DNA of 64,000 nt, taken from NCBI GenBank assembly GCA_945829425.1, contig CALZUQ010000002.1, positions 1-64,000 of the forward strand, read 5' to 3'. Of the stretch, positions 24,715 to 34,014 are shown piece after piece (the stretch's first letter is position 1; every line of letters begins with the position of its first letter). A model generated the notes under the pieces. The model made no database searches. It worked only from the letters and a program-made list of their open reading frames with translations, and had not been told where the DNA came from. The position numbers and the translations under genes were made by a program. This DNA comes from an uncultured bacterium. GTDB lineage: Bacteria > Bacteroidota > Bacteroidia > Bacteroidales > Bacteroidaceae.

Positions 24715-26922
24715 ATGGCAAAGTTTAACGAGAAGGTAGCTATGCTACGCTACAGGATCATAGCCTGGACAATGCTGCTTCTGGCGTTCGCCGTAATAGG
24801 CCGTGCAGCATATATCATGACAGCGAAAAGAGAATACTGGACAAAGGTCTCTGACCGACTCAAGGCGGACAGCGTGCCGGTGAAGCCTACGAGAGGCAAC
24901 ATTCTGAGCTGTGACTACCAGCTGCTCGCCAGCAGTCTGCCGGAATATAGGATTTTTATTGACTTCAGGGCTATGGCGCAGTCGAAAACCGACACGCTGT
25001 GGGACGAGAAGGAGGACTCGATATGTATCGGGTTGAGCCAGATCTTTCCGCAGAAATCGGCGGAAGAGTTCAGGAAACACCTCAGAGAGGGAAAGGAACT
25101 GCGACGAACAGACAAGAAAGGCAACGTCATAACAGGAAGCCAGCACTGGCCTATATGGCCGAAGAGAATAAGCTACTCGGTATTCTCAGAGGTGAAGGCA
25201 CTGCCCATTTTCCGCTTGGGGAAAAACAAGAGTGGCTTCCATTACGTCACGTTCAACGCAAGGACACGCCCTAACGGCTCACTCGCCTCACGAACCATTG
25301 GCGAGATGTATGGCGAGAAAGACTCGGCACGCTGCGGCTTGGAGATGTACTACGACTCCATTCTGCGGGGAGACAAGGGGTATATCAACCGCAGGAAGGT
25401 GATGCAGAAATATCTCGACATCATGATCAAGGAGCCTGTCGACGGAGCGGACATAGTGACGACGCTCGACGTGAACATACAGGACCTCGCCGAACATGCC
25501 ATAGTAAACAAACTGAAGGAGATAGGAGGCGAGCTGGGCGTGGCTATCGTAATGGAGACCAAGACGGGAGACATAAAAGCCCTGGTGAACATGACACGGC
25601 TGACAGACAGCAACGGAGAGTACTACTATCGTGAAATAAAGAACAATGCCGTCTCTGACCTCGTAGAGCCAGGCTCGGTGTTCAAGACCGCCTCGATACT
25701 TGCTGCACTCGACGACGGAGTGATAGATACTACAAGACAGTATAACGTCGACACCGGAGGAGGAGTATATCAGATGCACGGCAGGCCTATGCGCGACCAT
25801 AACTGGCGACGTGGAGGATATGGCGTGCTGACGGTTCCCGAGGTGCTCTACGTCAGCAGTAACATCGGTGTCAGCCGCCTGATAGACAAGGCATACCATA
25901 ACAACCCGGAACGCTTCGTAGAGAAAATTCACAGCCTCGGGCTGGGCATAGACTTCAACCTCCCATTCCCGGGAGCGCAGAAACACGCCATAGTACGCAT
26001 GCCGAAGAAAGGGCGCGACGGACGTTATGTCAACTGGTCGGAGACGGCACTGCCATGGATGTCCATAGGCTACGAGACGCAGATACCGCCGATATTCACC
26101 GTGGCGTTCTATAACGCCATAGCAAACAACGGACGCTTCATGCAGCCACGCTTTGTCAAGGAGGTGCAGAAGGACGGACAGGTGGTGAAGGAGTATCCTC
26201 CCGTATGTCTGAAAGAGAAAATATGCGGTGACGACGCTTTGAGGAAGATACAGGCCATACTTGAGGGCGTAGTGTCGAAAGGACTCGGAAAACGGGCGGG
26301 AAGCAAGTCGTTCCGCGTGGCAGGAAAGACAGGTACGGCACAGGTGGCTGACGAGAACGGATCGTATAAGTCGGGAAGAGTGCGTTACTGGCTCTCTTTC
26401 TGCGGATATTTCCCATACGAAAATCCGGAATATACGTGTATAGTATGTCTCAAGAAAACCGGCGTGCCGGCTTCCGGCGGACTGATGTGCGGCTCTGTCT
26501 TCCATGAGATTTCCGAAGGCATCATGGCTAAGAAGCTCAAGCACAGCATACAGGTGGCGTGCGACTCGGTTTCGAACCCTATACCCGACGTCAAGCCCGG
26601 CAACCTCCTCGCTGCCGACTACGTGCTGAAACATCTCAATGTCAGCACGATAGGTGGATGGAACGGCACACGCACAACAGGCACTCCAGTATGGGGCACG
26701 GCAGTAAAAGGGCATAAGGCGGTGAGAATCACGAAGCACGGCGAGATGTCAAACTCCATCGTGCCGGACGTTACGGGAATGGGAGCACGCGACGCCGTCT
26801 TCCTGCTTGAAAACCACGGCATGAAGGTCTCGGTGGTAGGACGCGGAAAGGTGAAGAGACAGTCGGTAGCCCCAAACACTAAGGTGACGAAGAATATGCG
26901 CATAACCATAGAAATGGGATAG
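24715..26922 (+). CDS. ftsI: Penicillin-binding protein 3 / FtsI transpeptidase with PASTA domain
   Basis: 735 residues. N-terminal membrane anchor (about 13-34), dimerisation domain beginning KPTRGNILSCDYQLLA, then the transpeptidase with SxxK as PGSVFKTAS (nucleophile Ser), SxN as VSSNIGV and KTG as VAGKTGTAQVAD. A C-terminal PASTA domain (about 680-735, IVPDVTGMGARDAVFLLENHG) follows a linker. It cross-links septal peptidoglycan with FtsW. murE follows after 159 bp. Confidence 0.96.
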   Translation: MAKFNEKVAMLRYRIIAWTMLLLAFAVIGRAAYIMTAKREYWTKVSDRLKADSVPVKPTRGNILSCDYQLLASSLPEYRIFIDFRAMAQSKTDTLWDEKEDSICIGLSQIFPQKSAEEFRKHLREGKELRRTDKKGNVITGSQHWPIWPKRISYSVFSEVKALPIFRLGKNKSGFHYVTFNARTRPNGSLASRTIGEMYGEKDSARCGLEMYYDSILRGDKGYINRRKVMQKYLDIMIKEPVDGADIVTTLDVNIQDLAEHAIVNKLKEIGGELGVAIVMETKTGDIKALVNMTRLTDSNGEYYYREIKNNAVSDLVEPGSVFKTASILAALDDGVIDTTRQYNVDTGGGVYQMHGRPMRDHNWRRGGYGVLTVPEVLYVSSNIGVSRLIDKAYHNNPERFVEKIHSLGLGIDFNLPFPGAQKHAIVRMPKKGRDGRYVNWSETALPWMSIGYETQIPPIFTVAFYNAIANNGRFMQPRFVKEVQKDGQVVKEYPPVCLKEKICGDDALRKIQAILEGVVSKGLGKRAGSKSFRVAGKTGTAQVADENGSYKSGRVRYWLSFCGYFPYENPEYTCIVCLKKTGVPASGGLMCGSVFHEISEGIMAKKLKHSIQVACDSVSNPIPDVKPGNLLAADYVLKHLNVSTIGGWNGTRTTGTPVWGTAVKGHKAVRITKHGEMSNSIVPDVTGMGARDAVFLLENHGMKVSVVGRGKVKRQSVAPNTKVTKNMRITIEMG

Positions 26923-27081
26923 GGCGCAAAGGCTTCGGGAAAAGACGGAAGGCGGGAGTTCTGCCGTGGCTTGCGGAAACGAGACGGCAGGGCTGCGGCC
27001 ATTGAGCCGTAGCTAACGAAGAGCAAAAAGAATGTTATACAACATAACTGTCAGGAAATTATTCATAAACAAATAGATGTT

Positions 27082-28536
27082 ATGATACTTACAGAGATTA
27101 CAGGCAATATCAGTGTAGTAACGACTGCGGGTGATATGCGGAAAGATATCACGGGAATAAACATCGACAGCAGGAAGGTGATGCCGGGACACGTCTTCGT
27201 GGCGATGAGAGGAACACAGGTCGACGGACATAAGTTCATACCTACAGCGATAGAGAAGGGAGCGGTGGCTGTAGTATGCGAAGAACTGCCCGAAGAGTGT
27301 GCTGAAGGAGTGGCATATGTCGTGGTAGAGTCTACGGAGGCTGTCGTGGGAGTTCTCGCCACGACGTTTTACGGCAACCCCTCACAGAAGGTGAAGCTCG
27401 TGGGAGTGACGGGGACAAACGGCAAGACTACCATCGCCACCTTGTTATATAACATGTTCCGAAGGATGGGGCATAAATGCGGCCTTCTCTCTACTGTATG
27501 CAACTACATTGAGGACGAGGCGATACCTGCCTCACACACCACGCCCGACCCTATTGAACTGAACCGCCTCTTGGCTGAGATGGTGGCGAAAGGCTGTGAA
27601 TATGTCTTCATGGAGTGTTCAAGCCATGCCATACACCAGAGGAGAATAGGCGGACTGACCTTTGCCGGAGGAATATTCACCAACCTCACACGTGACCACC
27701 TGGACTATCATAAGACCTTTGAGAACTACCGTGACGCGAAGAAGATGTTCTTCGACGGCCTGACGAAAAACGCTTTTGCCATAACAAACGCCGATGACAA
27801 GAACGGACTCTTCATGACGCAGAATACCAAGGCTACGGTGAAGACATACAGCACAAGGGCTTTGGCTGACTATAAGGCACGCATCCTGGAATGTCATTTC
27901 GAGGGTATGCTCCTGGAAATAGACGGAACGGAAGTGGCTGTGCAGTTCATAGGAAAGTTCAACGTCTCGAACCTACTCGCGGTATATGGCGCGGCACTCA
28001 TGCTGGGAAAGGAGAAAGAGGAGGTACTACTCGTACTCTCAACGCTGAAGAGCGTTGCGGGACGTCTGGAGCCTACACGCTCTGCCGAAGGGGTTACTGC
28101 CGTCGTTGACTATGCCCATACTCCTGATGCCTTGGAGAACGTACTCAACGCAATACATGAGGTACTCAACGGAAAGGGAAGGATTATTACCGTATGTGGA
28201 TGTGGAGGAAACCGTGACAAGGGCAAGAGACCGCTGATGGCGGAAGAGGCGGCAAGGCAGAGTGACATCCTGATACTGACATCTGACAATCCACGACACG
28301 AGAACCCTGAGGATATACTCGACGACATGGAGAAGGGACTCACGGCGCAACAACAGAAGAAGGCATTGCGAATAACAGACCGCAGGCAAGCCATACGAAC
28401 GGCTGTAGCCATGGCTCACACGGGCGACGTGATACTTATTGCGGGAAAGGGGCATGAGGACTACCAGATCGTAGGCGACGTGAAACATCATTTCGACGAC
28501 CGCGAGGAAGTGCGCAAGGCCTTCGGAATGGAATAA
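27082..28536 (+). CDS. murE: UDP-MurNAc-L-Ala-D-Glu:meso-diaminopimelate ligase MurE
   Basis: 484 residues, full length. P-loop [16 protein letters not shown], central-domain [12 protein letters not shown] and [12 protein letters not shown], and the C-terminal substrate motif [15 protein letters not shown] is the signature of enzymes adding meso-diaminopimelate rather than lysine, so the peptidoglycan is of the DAP type. Cytoplasmic ATP-dependent ligase. Confidence 0.97.
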   Translation: MILTEITGNISVVTTAGDMRKDITGINIDSRKVMPGHVFVAMRGTQVDGHKFIPTAIEKGAVAVVCEELPEECAEGVAYVVVESTEAVVGVLATTFYGNPSQKVKLVGVTGTNGKTTIATLLYNMFRRMGHKCGLLSTVCNYIEDEAIPASHTTPDPIELNRLLAEMVAKGCEYVFMECSSHAIHQRRIGGLTFAGGIFTNLTRDHLDYHKTFENYRDAKKMFFDGLTKNAFAITNADDKNGLFMTQNTKATVKTYSTRALADYKARILECHFEGMLLEIDGTEVAVQFIGKFNVSNLLAVYGAALMLGKEKEEVLLVLSTLKSVAGRLEPTRSAEGVTAVVDYAHTPDALENVLNAIHEVLNGKGRIITVCGCGGNRDKGKRPLMAEEAARQSDILILTSDNPRHENPEDILDDMEKGLTAQQQKKALRITDRRQAIRTAVAMAHTGDVILIAGKGHEDYQIVGDVKHHFDDREEVRKAFGME

Positions 28537-28576
28537 AAACGTATATCTAAACAAGAGAAACGTATATCTAAACAAG
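28537..28576. repeat. Two direct 19-bp repeats after murE
   Basis: AAACGTATATCTAAACAAG occurs at 28537-28555 and 28558-28576, period 21. It begins at the murE stop codon. No known function. Confidence 0.6.
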
Positions 28577-28636
28577 CAGGAAAGGTCAGCAGGTATTCAG
28601 GCAAAAAAGCTGTTATAAGCCTTTTTATAAACTAAA

Positions 28637-28659
28637 GGTGGGAATTTACAGAACCCACC
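28637..28659. repeat. Solo 23-bp GGTGGG-N11-CCCACC hairpin upstream of mraY
   Basis: GGTGGGAATTTACAGAACCCACC. Read on the minus strand it matches the MITE left end (GGTGGGTTCTATTAATTCCC...) with two central differences. It lies 53 bp before mraY. Confidence 0.65.
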
Positions 28660-28712
28660 TGAATATGATTACCTGACTTGAAAACACTGCCGCTGAAAAA
28701 AACATCAGGAAT

Positions 28713-29975
28713 ATGTTATATTATCTTTTCAGATACCTTGAAGAGTTCGGCATTCAGGGGGCGCACCTCTGGAGCTACATCTCTTTCCGTTCGCTCTTGG
28801 CGTTGATATTGTCGTTGATAATAAGTGTCTACTTCGGTGAGTATTTCATAAAGTGGATGAAACGGCATAACGTCAGCGAAGCACAGCGTGATATGACGAT
28901 AGACCCCTACGGACAGCAGAAGAAAGGCATACCCACCATGGGCGGACTGATTATTCTCGTGGCGATACTCATACCCTGCCTACTCTTCGGAAGGCTGAGG
29001 AACATATATATGATCCTCATGCTCGTGACAACGTTATGGCTCGGCATGATAGGCTTCATCGACGACTATATAAAGATGAAGATTACAAAAGACGGACTGC
29101 GCCCGATATACAAGCTTGTGGGGCAGGCGGCTCTCGGACTTTTCGTAGGACTGACGCTATGGCTCTCGCCTGACGCCGTCATACGCGAGAACGTCTCCAT
29201 GAGCAAGCAGGGCACGGAGATGGTGGTGTATAAGAGCGAACCCGTGAAGTCAACAATAACAACCATACCTTTCGTCAAGGACAACAACCTCGACTACAAA
29301 AACATCGTGGGCTTCTGCGGAAAGCATAAGTACGCTGCAGGATGGATACTCTTCGTCATCATGACAACGGTTGTGGTAATGGCTGTATCAAACGGCTCAA
29401 ACCTCAACGACGGCATGGACGGCATGTGTGCCGGAAACGCTGCCATAATAGGTGTGGCATTGGGCATTCTGGCATACGTCTCGTCGAACATAAAGTATGC
29501 AGGATATTTCGACATAATGTATGTCGAAGGATCACAGGAACTGGTGATATTCCTATGCGCATTCATAGGGGCGTTGATAGGCTTCCTGTGGTATAACGCC
29601 TACCCGGCACAGGTGTTTATGGGCGATACGGGTTCGCTGGCGATAGGAGGCATAATAGGCGTTACGGCGGTGATAATACATAAGGAACTGCTGATACCTA
29701 TACTATGCTTCGTATTCTTCATGGAGAGCGTATCGGTATTGCTGCAGGTGAGGGTGGCGAAATACGGAAACAAGAGGGGACGGAAGCTGAGGCTGTTCAA
29801 GAGAGCACCTATTCACGACACGTTCCGTGTGCTGCCGGGGCAGATAGCTCCTGATGTCCGTGTGCTGCTGAACTGGCCGCGGGGATGCTGGCTGGAGTCA
29901 AAGATTACCACACGCTTCTGGATTATAACAATACTTCTGGCGGCTTTCGCCATAATAACGCTGAAGATAAGATAG
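28713..29975 (+). CDS. mraY: Phospho-MurNAc-pentapeptide translocase MraY
   Basis: 420 residues, about 60 longer than the E. coli enzyme. The extra length is mostly one loop (about residues 150-205, SPDAVIRENVSMSKQGTEMV...), usual in Bacteroidetes. Multiple membrane helices; catalytic motifs FIDDYIKM, SNGSNLNDGMDGMCAG and FMGDTGSLAIGG are present. It transfers phospho-MurNAc-pentapeptide to undecaprenyl phosphate to form lipid I. Confidence 0.97.
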   Translation: MLYYLFRYLEEFGIQGAHLWSYISFRSLLALILSLIISVYFGEYFIKWMKRHNVSEAQRDMTIDPYGQQKKGIPTMGGLIILVAILIPCLLFGRLRNIYMILMLVTTLWLGMIGFIDDYIKMKITKDGLRPIYKLVGQAALGLFVGLTLWLSPDAVIRENVSMSKQGTEMVVYKSEPVKSTITTIPFVKDNNLDYKNIVGFCGKHKYAAGWILFVIMTTVVVMAVSNGSNLNDGMDGMCAGNAAIIGVALGILAYVSSNIKYAGYFDIMYVEGSQELVIFLCAFIGALIGFLWYNAYPAQVFMGDTGSLAIGGIIGVTAVIIHKELLIPILCFVFFMESVSVLLQVRVAKYGNKRGRKLRLFKRAPIHDTFRVLPGQIAPDVRVLLNWPRGCWLESKITTRFWIITILLAAFAIITLKIR

Positions 29976-30047
29976 GGTGGGGCAGGTACCCACAGAAAAA
30001 GGGGTGGGGCGGTATATATGCTCTCCCCAAAAAAGGAAAAGAATGTC

Positions 30048-31367
30048 ATGAGAAAAATAGCAATACTCGGTGCCGGGGAAAGCGGTACGGGAACGGCTCT
30101 GCTGGCACAGAAAGAGGGATATGACGTCTTCGTGTCGGACATGGGCGAGATAAAGCAGAAATATAAGGACATTCTCTCTTCACACAATATAAGGTGGGAG
30201 GAGGGAAGACATACGGAGGACATCATTCTCAATGCCGACGAGGTGGTGAAAAGTCCGGGAATACCTGACAGCGCACCGCTCGTAAAACGCCTTATCGATA
30301 AAGGTACGCCGATACTTGCGGAACTGGAATTCGCACAGCGATACAGCCGGGGGAAATATATCTGCATAACCGGCTCAAACGGTAAGACGACGACAACGAC
30401 GCTGATATATTATATCATGCAACGGACAGGACTCGACGTAGGTCTGGCAGGAAATATCGGACGCTCCTTCGCCATGCAGGTGGCTGAAGGCGATCACGAC
30501 TGGTACGTCCTGGAGATAAGCTCTTTCCAGCTCGACAATATGTTCGACTTCCGTGCTGACATCTCCGTACTCATGAACATCACGCCCGACCATCTTGACA
30601 GATATGATTTCCTCATGCAGAACTACGTAGACTCTAAGATGCGTATCATTCAGAACCAACGGCGGGAAGATACTTTCATATACTGGAGTCAGGATGAGCA
30701 TATAGAACGCGAGCTGAAGAAACGTGATGAGGGATATGCGCCGAAACCTACTCCTTCAAGTATGCCGGCACGTGAGGGACATCCAGGGCTTATGCCGTTT
30801 GCTGACGCAGACTACGAGCGGTTGCAGTTGGAGTTTTCCCAGTTAGGTCAGCACAACAAGCGAAACGCTCTCGCTGCCTTCCTCGCCACACGTCAGGCAG
30901 GTGCTGACGAAGAGCTGATACGTTCCTGCCTCAGAGAGTTCCCGGGGGTAGAGCACAGATTAGAGAAAGTGGAGGAGAAAGGCGGGGTGTTGTATATCAA
31001 CGACTCAAAGGCTACCAATGTCGATGCATGTTACGTGGCTCTGAAGGCTATGGAACGCCCTACGGTGTTGATAGTAGGAGGCAAGGACAAAGGCAACGAC
31101 TACTCTACGATAACGGAGATTGTCAGGGAGAAATGCCGAGCCGTGGTCTTCCTCGGAGCAGACAACGCCAAGCTGTACGCTGCTTTCGACAACCTCGGAC
31201 TGCCTGTTGCCGACACTCATAGCATGGCTGACTGCGTTGAGGCGTGCCGTAAGCTGGCTCTTCCCGGAGATGCTGTGTTGCTCTCTCCATGCTGTGCCTC
31301 TTTCGACCTCTTCAGGAACATGGAAGACCGTGGGGAGCAGTTCAAGGCTCTCGTAAGGGCATTGTAA
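30048..31367 (+). CDS. murD: UDP-MurNAc-L-alanine:D-glutamate ligase MurD
   Basis: 439 residues from ATG 30048. The frame reaches back to an ATG at 30018, but the N-terminus MRKIAILGAGESGTGTALLA is the usual Rossmann start and has a purine-rich AAAGGAAAAG ahead of it. P-loop ITGSNGKTTTTTLIYYI, central LEISSFQLDNM and MNITPDHLDRYD, and C-terminal NDSKATNVDA. Adds D-glutamate to UDP-MurNAc-L-Ala. Confidence 0.96.
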   Translation: MRKIAILGAGESGTGTALLAQKEGYDVFVSDMGEIKQKYKDILSSHNIRWEEGRHTEDIILNADEVVKSPGIPDSAPLVKRLIDKGTPILAELEFAQRYSRGKYICITGSNGKTTTTTLIYYIMQRTGLDVGLAGNIGRSFAMQVAEGDHDWYVLEISSFQLDNMFDFRADISVLMNITPDHLDRYDFLMQNYVDSKMRIIQNQRREDTFIYWSQDEHIERELKKRDEGYAPKPTPSSMPAREGHPGLMPFADADYERLQLEFSQLGQHNKRNALAAFLATRQAGADEELIRSCLREFPGVEHRLEKVEEKGGVLYINDSKATNVDACYVALKAMERPTVLIVGGKDKGNDYSTITEIVREKCRAVVFLGADNAKLYAAFDNLGLPVADTHSMADCVEACRKLALPGDAVLLSPCCASFDLFRNMEDRGEQFKALVRAL

Positions 31368-31499
31368 GGACGAAGGATTGTATAAGATGGGTTATATTAC
31401 GAATGAAAAGCTCTCGTCTTTATAGCCCTCGCCATAAGAGAAAAAGAAGTGATAACGTCAGTGGGGGAGAGAACACCTGCTGATACCTATGATATATAA

Positions 31500-32780
31500 A
31501 TGAACAGTAAATTAGGAAATCTATTCAAAGGAGACAAAGTGGTATGGATGATATTCTTCATACTTTGTCTTGTGAGCATCATAGAGGTGTTCTCTGCTTC
31601 GTCGTTCCTCACATTCGGGAGCGGAAGCTACTGGGGACCGCTGATAAAGCATACGGGAACGATAGTGCTTGGGCTTGGAGCTATGCTGTTCATGCTGAAC
31701 ATCCCTTGCAAATATTTCAAGATTGTAACCTTTCCGCTCCTTCTTGTCTCGGTTGTCATGCTGCTCTGTGTGCTCGCATTCGGAGAGTCGACAAACGGTG
31801 CCAGCAGGTGGATGGGCTTTATGGGAATACAGTTCCAGCCTTCCGAGATTGCAAAAGGAGCACTTGTGCTTGCTGTGGCGCAGATACTCAGTGCCATGCA
31901 GACGGAACACGGAGCCGACAGGCAGGCGTTCTGGTGGGTGTTGGGAACAAGCAGTGTGGTGATACTGCCTATTTTCCTTGAGAACTTCTCTACGGCGGCT
32001 TTGCTCTCGCTCGTGGTGTTCCTCATGATGTTTGTAGGGCAAGTGCCGTTCTCGCAGTTGGGACGCCTGCTCGCTGCGGGCATCATAGTCGTGGGATTAG
32101 CCGTAGGTGCCGTGCTGACACTTGGTGAAGACACGTCGAAACTGAATGAAGTGGAGAAGGAGAAGATGGAACTTACGGAGGTCAGCGCAAATGCTGACGA
32201 AGAGGCGCAGGCTACGAAACGGAAGGGCTTGCTGCACCGTATGGACACGTGGAAGTCGCGTATGATGAAGTTCTTCGACGAGGAAGTGAAGCCAGAGGAG
32301 TATGACCTCGACAAGGACGCTCAGGTGGCGCATGCAAACATTGCCATAATAAAGAGTAATGTCATTGGGCGAGGACCGGGAAACTCTGAGGAGCGTGACT
32401 TCCTGTCGCAGGCGTTCTCTGACTTTATTTTCGCCATAATAATAGAAGAGACAGGACTGGCAGGGGCGGCTTTCGTCGCCATACTCTATGTCATACTTTT
32501 CTGGCGTGCAGGACGCATAGCCCGCTCGTGTGCCAATACGTTTCCTGCTTACCTCGCCATGGGCATAGGGCTGCTACTCGTCATTCAGGCTTTGTTCAAT
32601 ATGATGGTGGCGGTAGGACTGGCACCGGTAACGGGACAGCCGCTGCCCCTCGTGAGCAAAGGAGGAACATCAACAATAATAAACTGTGTATATATCGGAA
32701 TGTTGCTCTCTATTTCCAAGTCTGCAAAGAAAAAAGAGCAGGTGCAGCCGATATTGTCCAATGTGAGTCATGAAGTATAA
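31500..32780 (+). CDS. ftsW: Lipid-II-linked glycan polymerase FtsW (SEDS family)
   Basis: 426 residues with about ten membrane helices. SEDS blocks visible: NGASRWMGFMGIQFQPSEIAKGALV, SEERDFLSQAFSDFIFAIIIEETG and PVTGQPLPLVSKGGTS. The large loop before the DFLSQAFSDFIF block (about 200-290) is highly charged and includes DEEVKPEEYDLDKDAQ. It polymerises septal glycan with FtsI. Its last 11 bases overlap murG, indicating translational coupling. Confidence 0.96.
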   Translation: MNSKLGNLFKGDKVVWMIFFILCLVSIIEVFSASSFLTFGSGSYWGPLIKHTGTIVLGLGAMLFMLNIPCKYFKIVTFPLLLVSVVMLLCVLAFGESTNGASRWMGFMGIQFQPSEIAKGALVLAVAQILSAMQTEHGADRQAFWWVLGTSSVVILPIFLENFSTAALLSLVVFLMMFVGQVPFSQLGRLLAAGIIVVGLAVGAVLTLGEDTSKLNEVEKEKMELTEVSANADEEAQATKRKGLLHRMDTWKSRMMKFFDEEVKPEEYDLDKDAQVAHANIAIIKSNVIGRGPGNSEERDFLSQAFSDFIFAIIIEETGLAGAAFVAILYVILFWRAGRIARSCANTFPAYLAMGIGLLLVIQALFNMMVAVGLAPVTGQPLPLVSKGGTSTIINCVYIGMLLSISKSAKKKEQVQPILSNVSHEV

Positions 32781-33915
32781 GGTTATAGTAAGTGGAGGTG
32801 GAACGGGAGGACATATCTTTCCTGCCGTGTCGATAGCCAACGCCATCAAGGCGTTGCAGCCTGACGCAGAGATACTCTTTGTAGGTGCTGAGGGGCGCAT
32901 GGAGATGGAGCGTGTGCCTCAGGCGGGTTACCGGATTATTGGCTTGCCCGTGCGTGGCTTGGTACGCCCGCTGTGGAGCCTGAAGAACATCAGCGTGATG
33001 CTCGACTTCCTCAAGAGCCGTCACAGGGTCAGGAGCGTCATACGTGACTTCCGACCAGATGCTGTGGTGGGTGTGGGAGGATATGCCAGTGGCCCGACGC
33101 TCAACGCAGCGCATATTATGGGCATTCCATGCGTCATACAGGAACAGAACTCTTACGCCGGAGTGACAAACAAGATGCTGGCGAAGAAAGCAGAGAAGAT
33201 ATGTGTGGCTTATCACGGTATGGAGCGGTTCTTCCCGAAGGAGAGAATAGTCATGACGGGAAATCCAGTAAGGCAGTCACTGCTTGACTGTCATGCTACA
33301 AAGGAGGAGGCGCGTAAGGCTTTCGGACTTGAAGGCGACAGACACACCGTTCTCGTAATAGGCGGCTCGTTAGGTGCAAGGACTGTCAACGACTCTATTT
33401 CCTCCAGCATAAGAGATTTTGAGGAGGCGGGAGTGCAGGTGCTATGGCAGACGGGGAAATACTATGCCGAGGAATGTAAGCGCATAGCTCAGGAGTATTA
33501 CGCCTCCAAGGACAATCCGCGAGGCAGCACAGAGCCGCTTGTCCATCCTCAGGCGTTTATCGCTGACATGGCCTTGGCATACCGCGCAGCAGACATTGTA
33601 ATATCACGCGCCGGGGCATCGAGCATTTCTGAGCTTTGCCTTCTCGGAAAAGCAAGCATACTCGTGCCGTCGCCGAACGTTGCGGAAGACCATCAGACGA
33701 AAAACGCAAAGGCACTATCAGACAAAGGCGCAGCGGTATTCTGCAGAGATGCTGACGCACGTACTGTGTTGGCTAAGACAGCCCTCGAACTCGTGGGAGA
33801 CACGAAGCGCATAAAGGTTCTGGAGGAAGAGGTTCGTAAGCTGGCATTCTTCGATTCTGCAGAGGTGATAGCGAAGATTGTACTTGAAGTAGCAGACAAA
33901 CACCGCAGGAAATAA
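32770..33915 (+). CDS. murG: UDP-GlcNAc:lipid I N-acetylglucosaminyltransferase MurG
   Basis: 381 residues. G-loops SGGGTGGHIFPAVSIANAI and VVGVGGYASGPTL at the N-terminal domain; UDP-GlcNAc-binding C-terminal domain with VIGGSLGARTVND, SRAGASSISELCLLGKASILVPSPN and EDHQTKNA. Peripheral enzyme on the inner face of the membrane that converts lipid I to lipid II. Overlaps ftsW by 11 bp. Confidence 0.97.
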   Translation: MKYKVIVSGGGTGGHIFPAVSIANAIKALQPDAEILFVGAEGRMEMERVPQAGYRIIGLPVRGLVRPLWSLKNISVMLDFLKSRHRVRSVIRDFRPDAVVGVGGYASGPTLNAAHIMGIPCVIQEQNSYAGVTNKMLAKKAEKICVAYHGMERFFPKERIVMTGNPVRQSLLDCHATKEEARKAFGLEGDRHTVLVIGGSLGARTVNDSISSSIRDFEEAGVQVLWQTGKYYAEECKRIAQEYYASKDNPRGSTEPLVHPQAFIADMALAYRAADIVISRAGASSISELCLLGKASILVPSPNVAEDHQTKNAKALSDKGAAVFCRDADARTVLAKTALELVGDTKRIKVLEEEVRKLAFFDSAEVIAKIVLEVADKHRRK

Positions 33916-34014
33916 ACGTCACAGGTTTGTGGAGACGAACGGTGAGGGGGAGCAACAAAAAGAGGTAGAACACAGCTACAATAAGGAAAGAAGAGTAAAA
34001 GAAGGGTAAGAGAA

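Noticed and set aside
25288..26739. 483-codon minus-strand frame inside ftsI
   Set aside because: Antisense shadow of ftsI; the plus-strand transpeptidase motifs are intact.
29976..29994. GTGGG-N7-CCCAC before murD as another 23-bp family member
   Set aside because: Length and central sequence do not fit the constant 23-bp motif; probably coincidental G/C-rich sequence.
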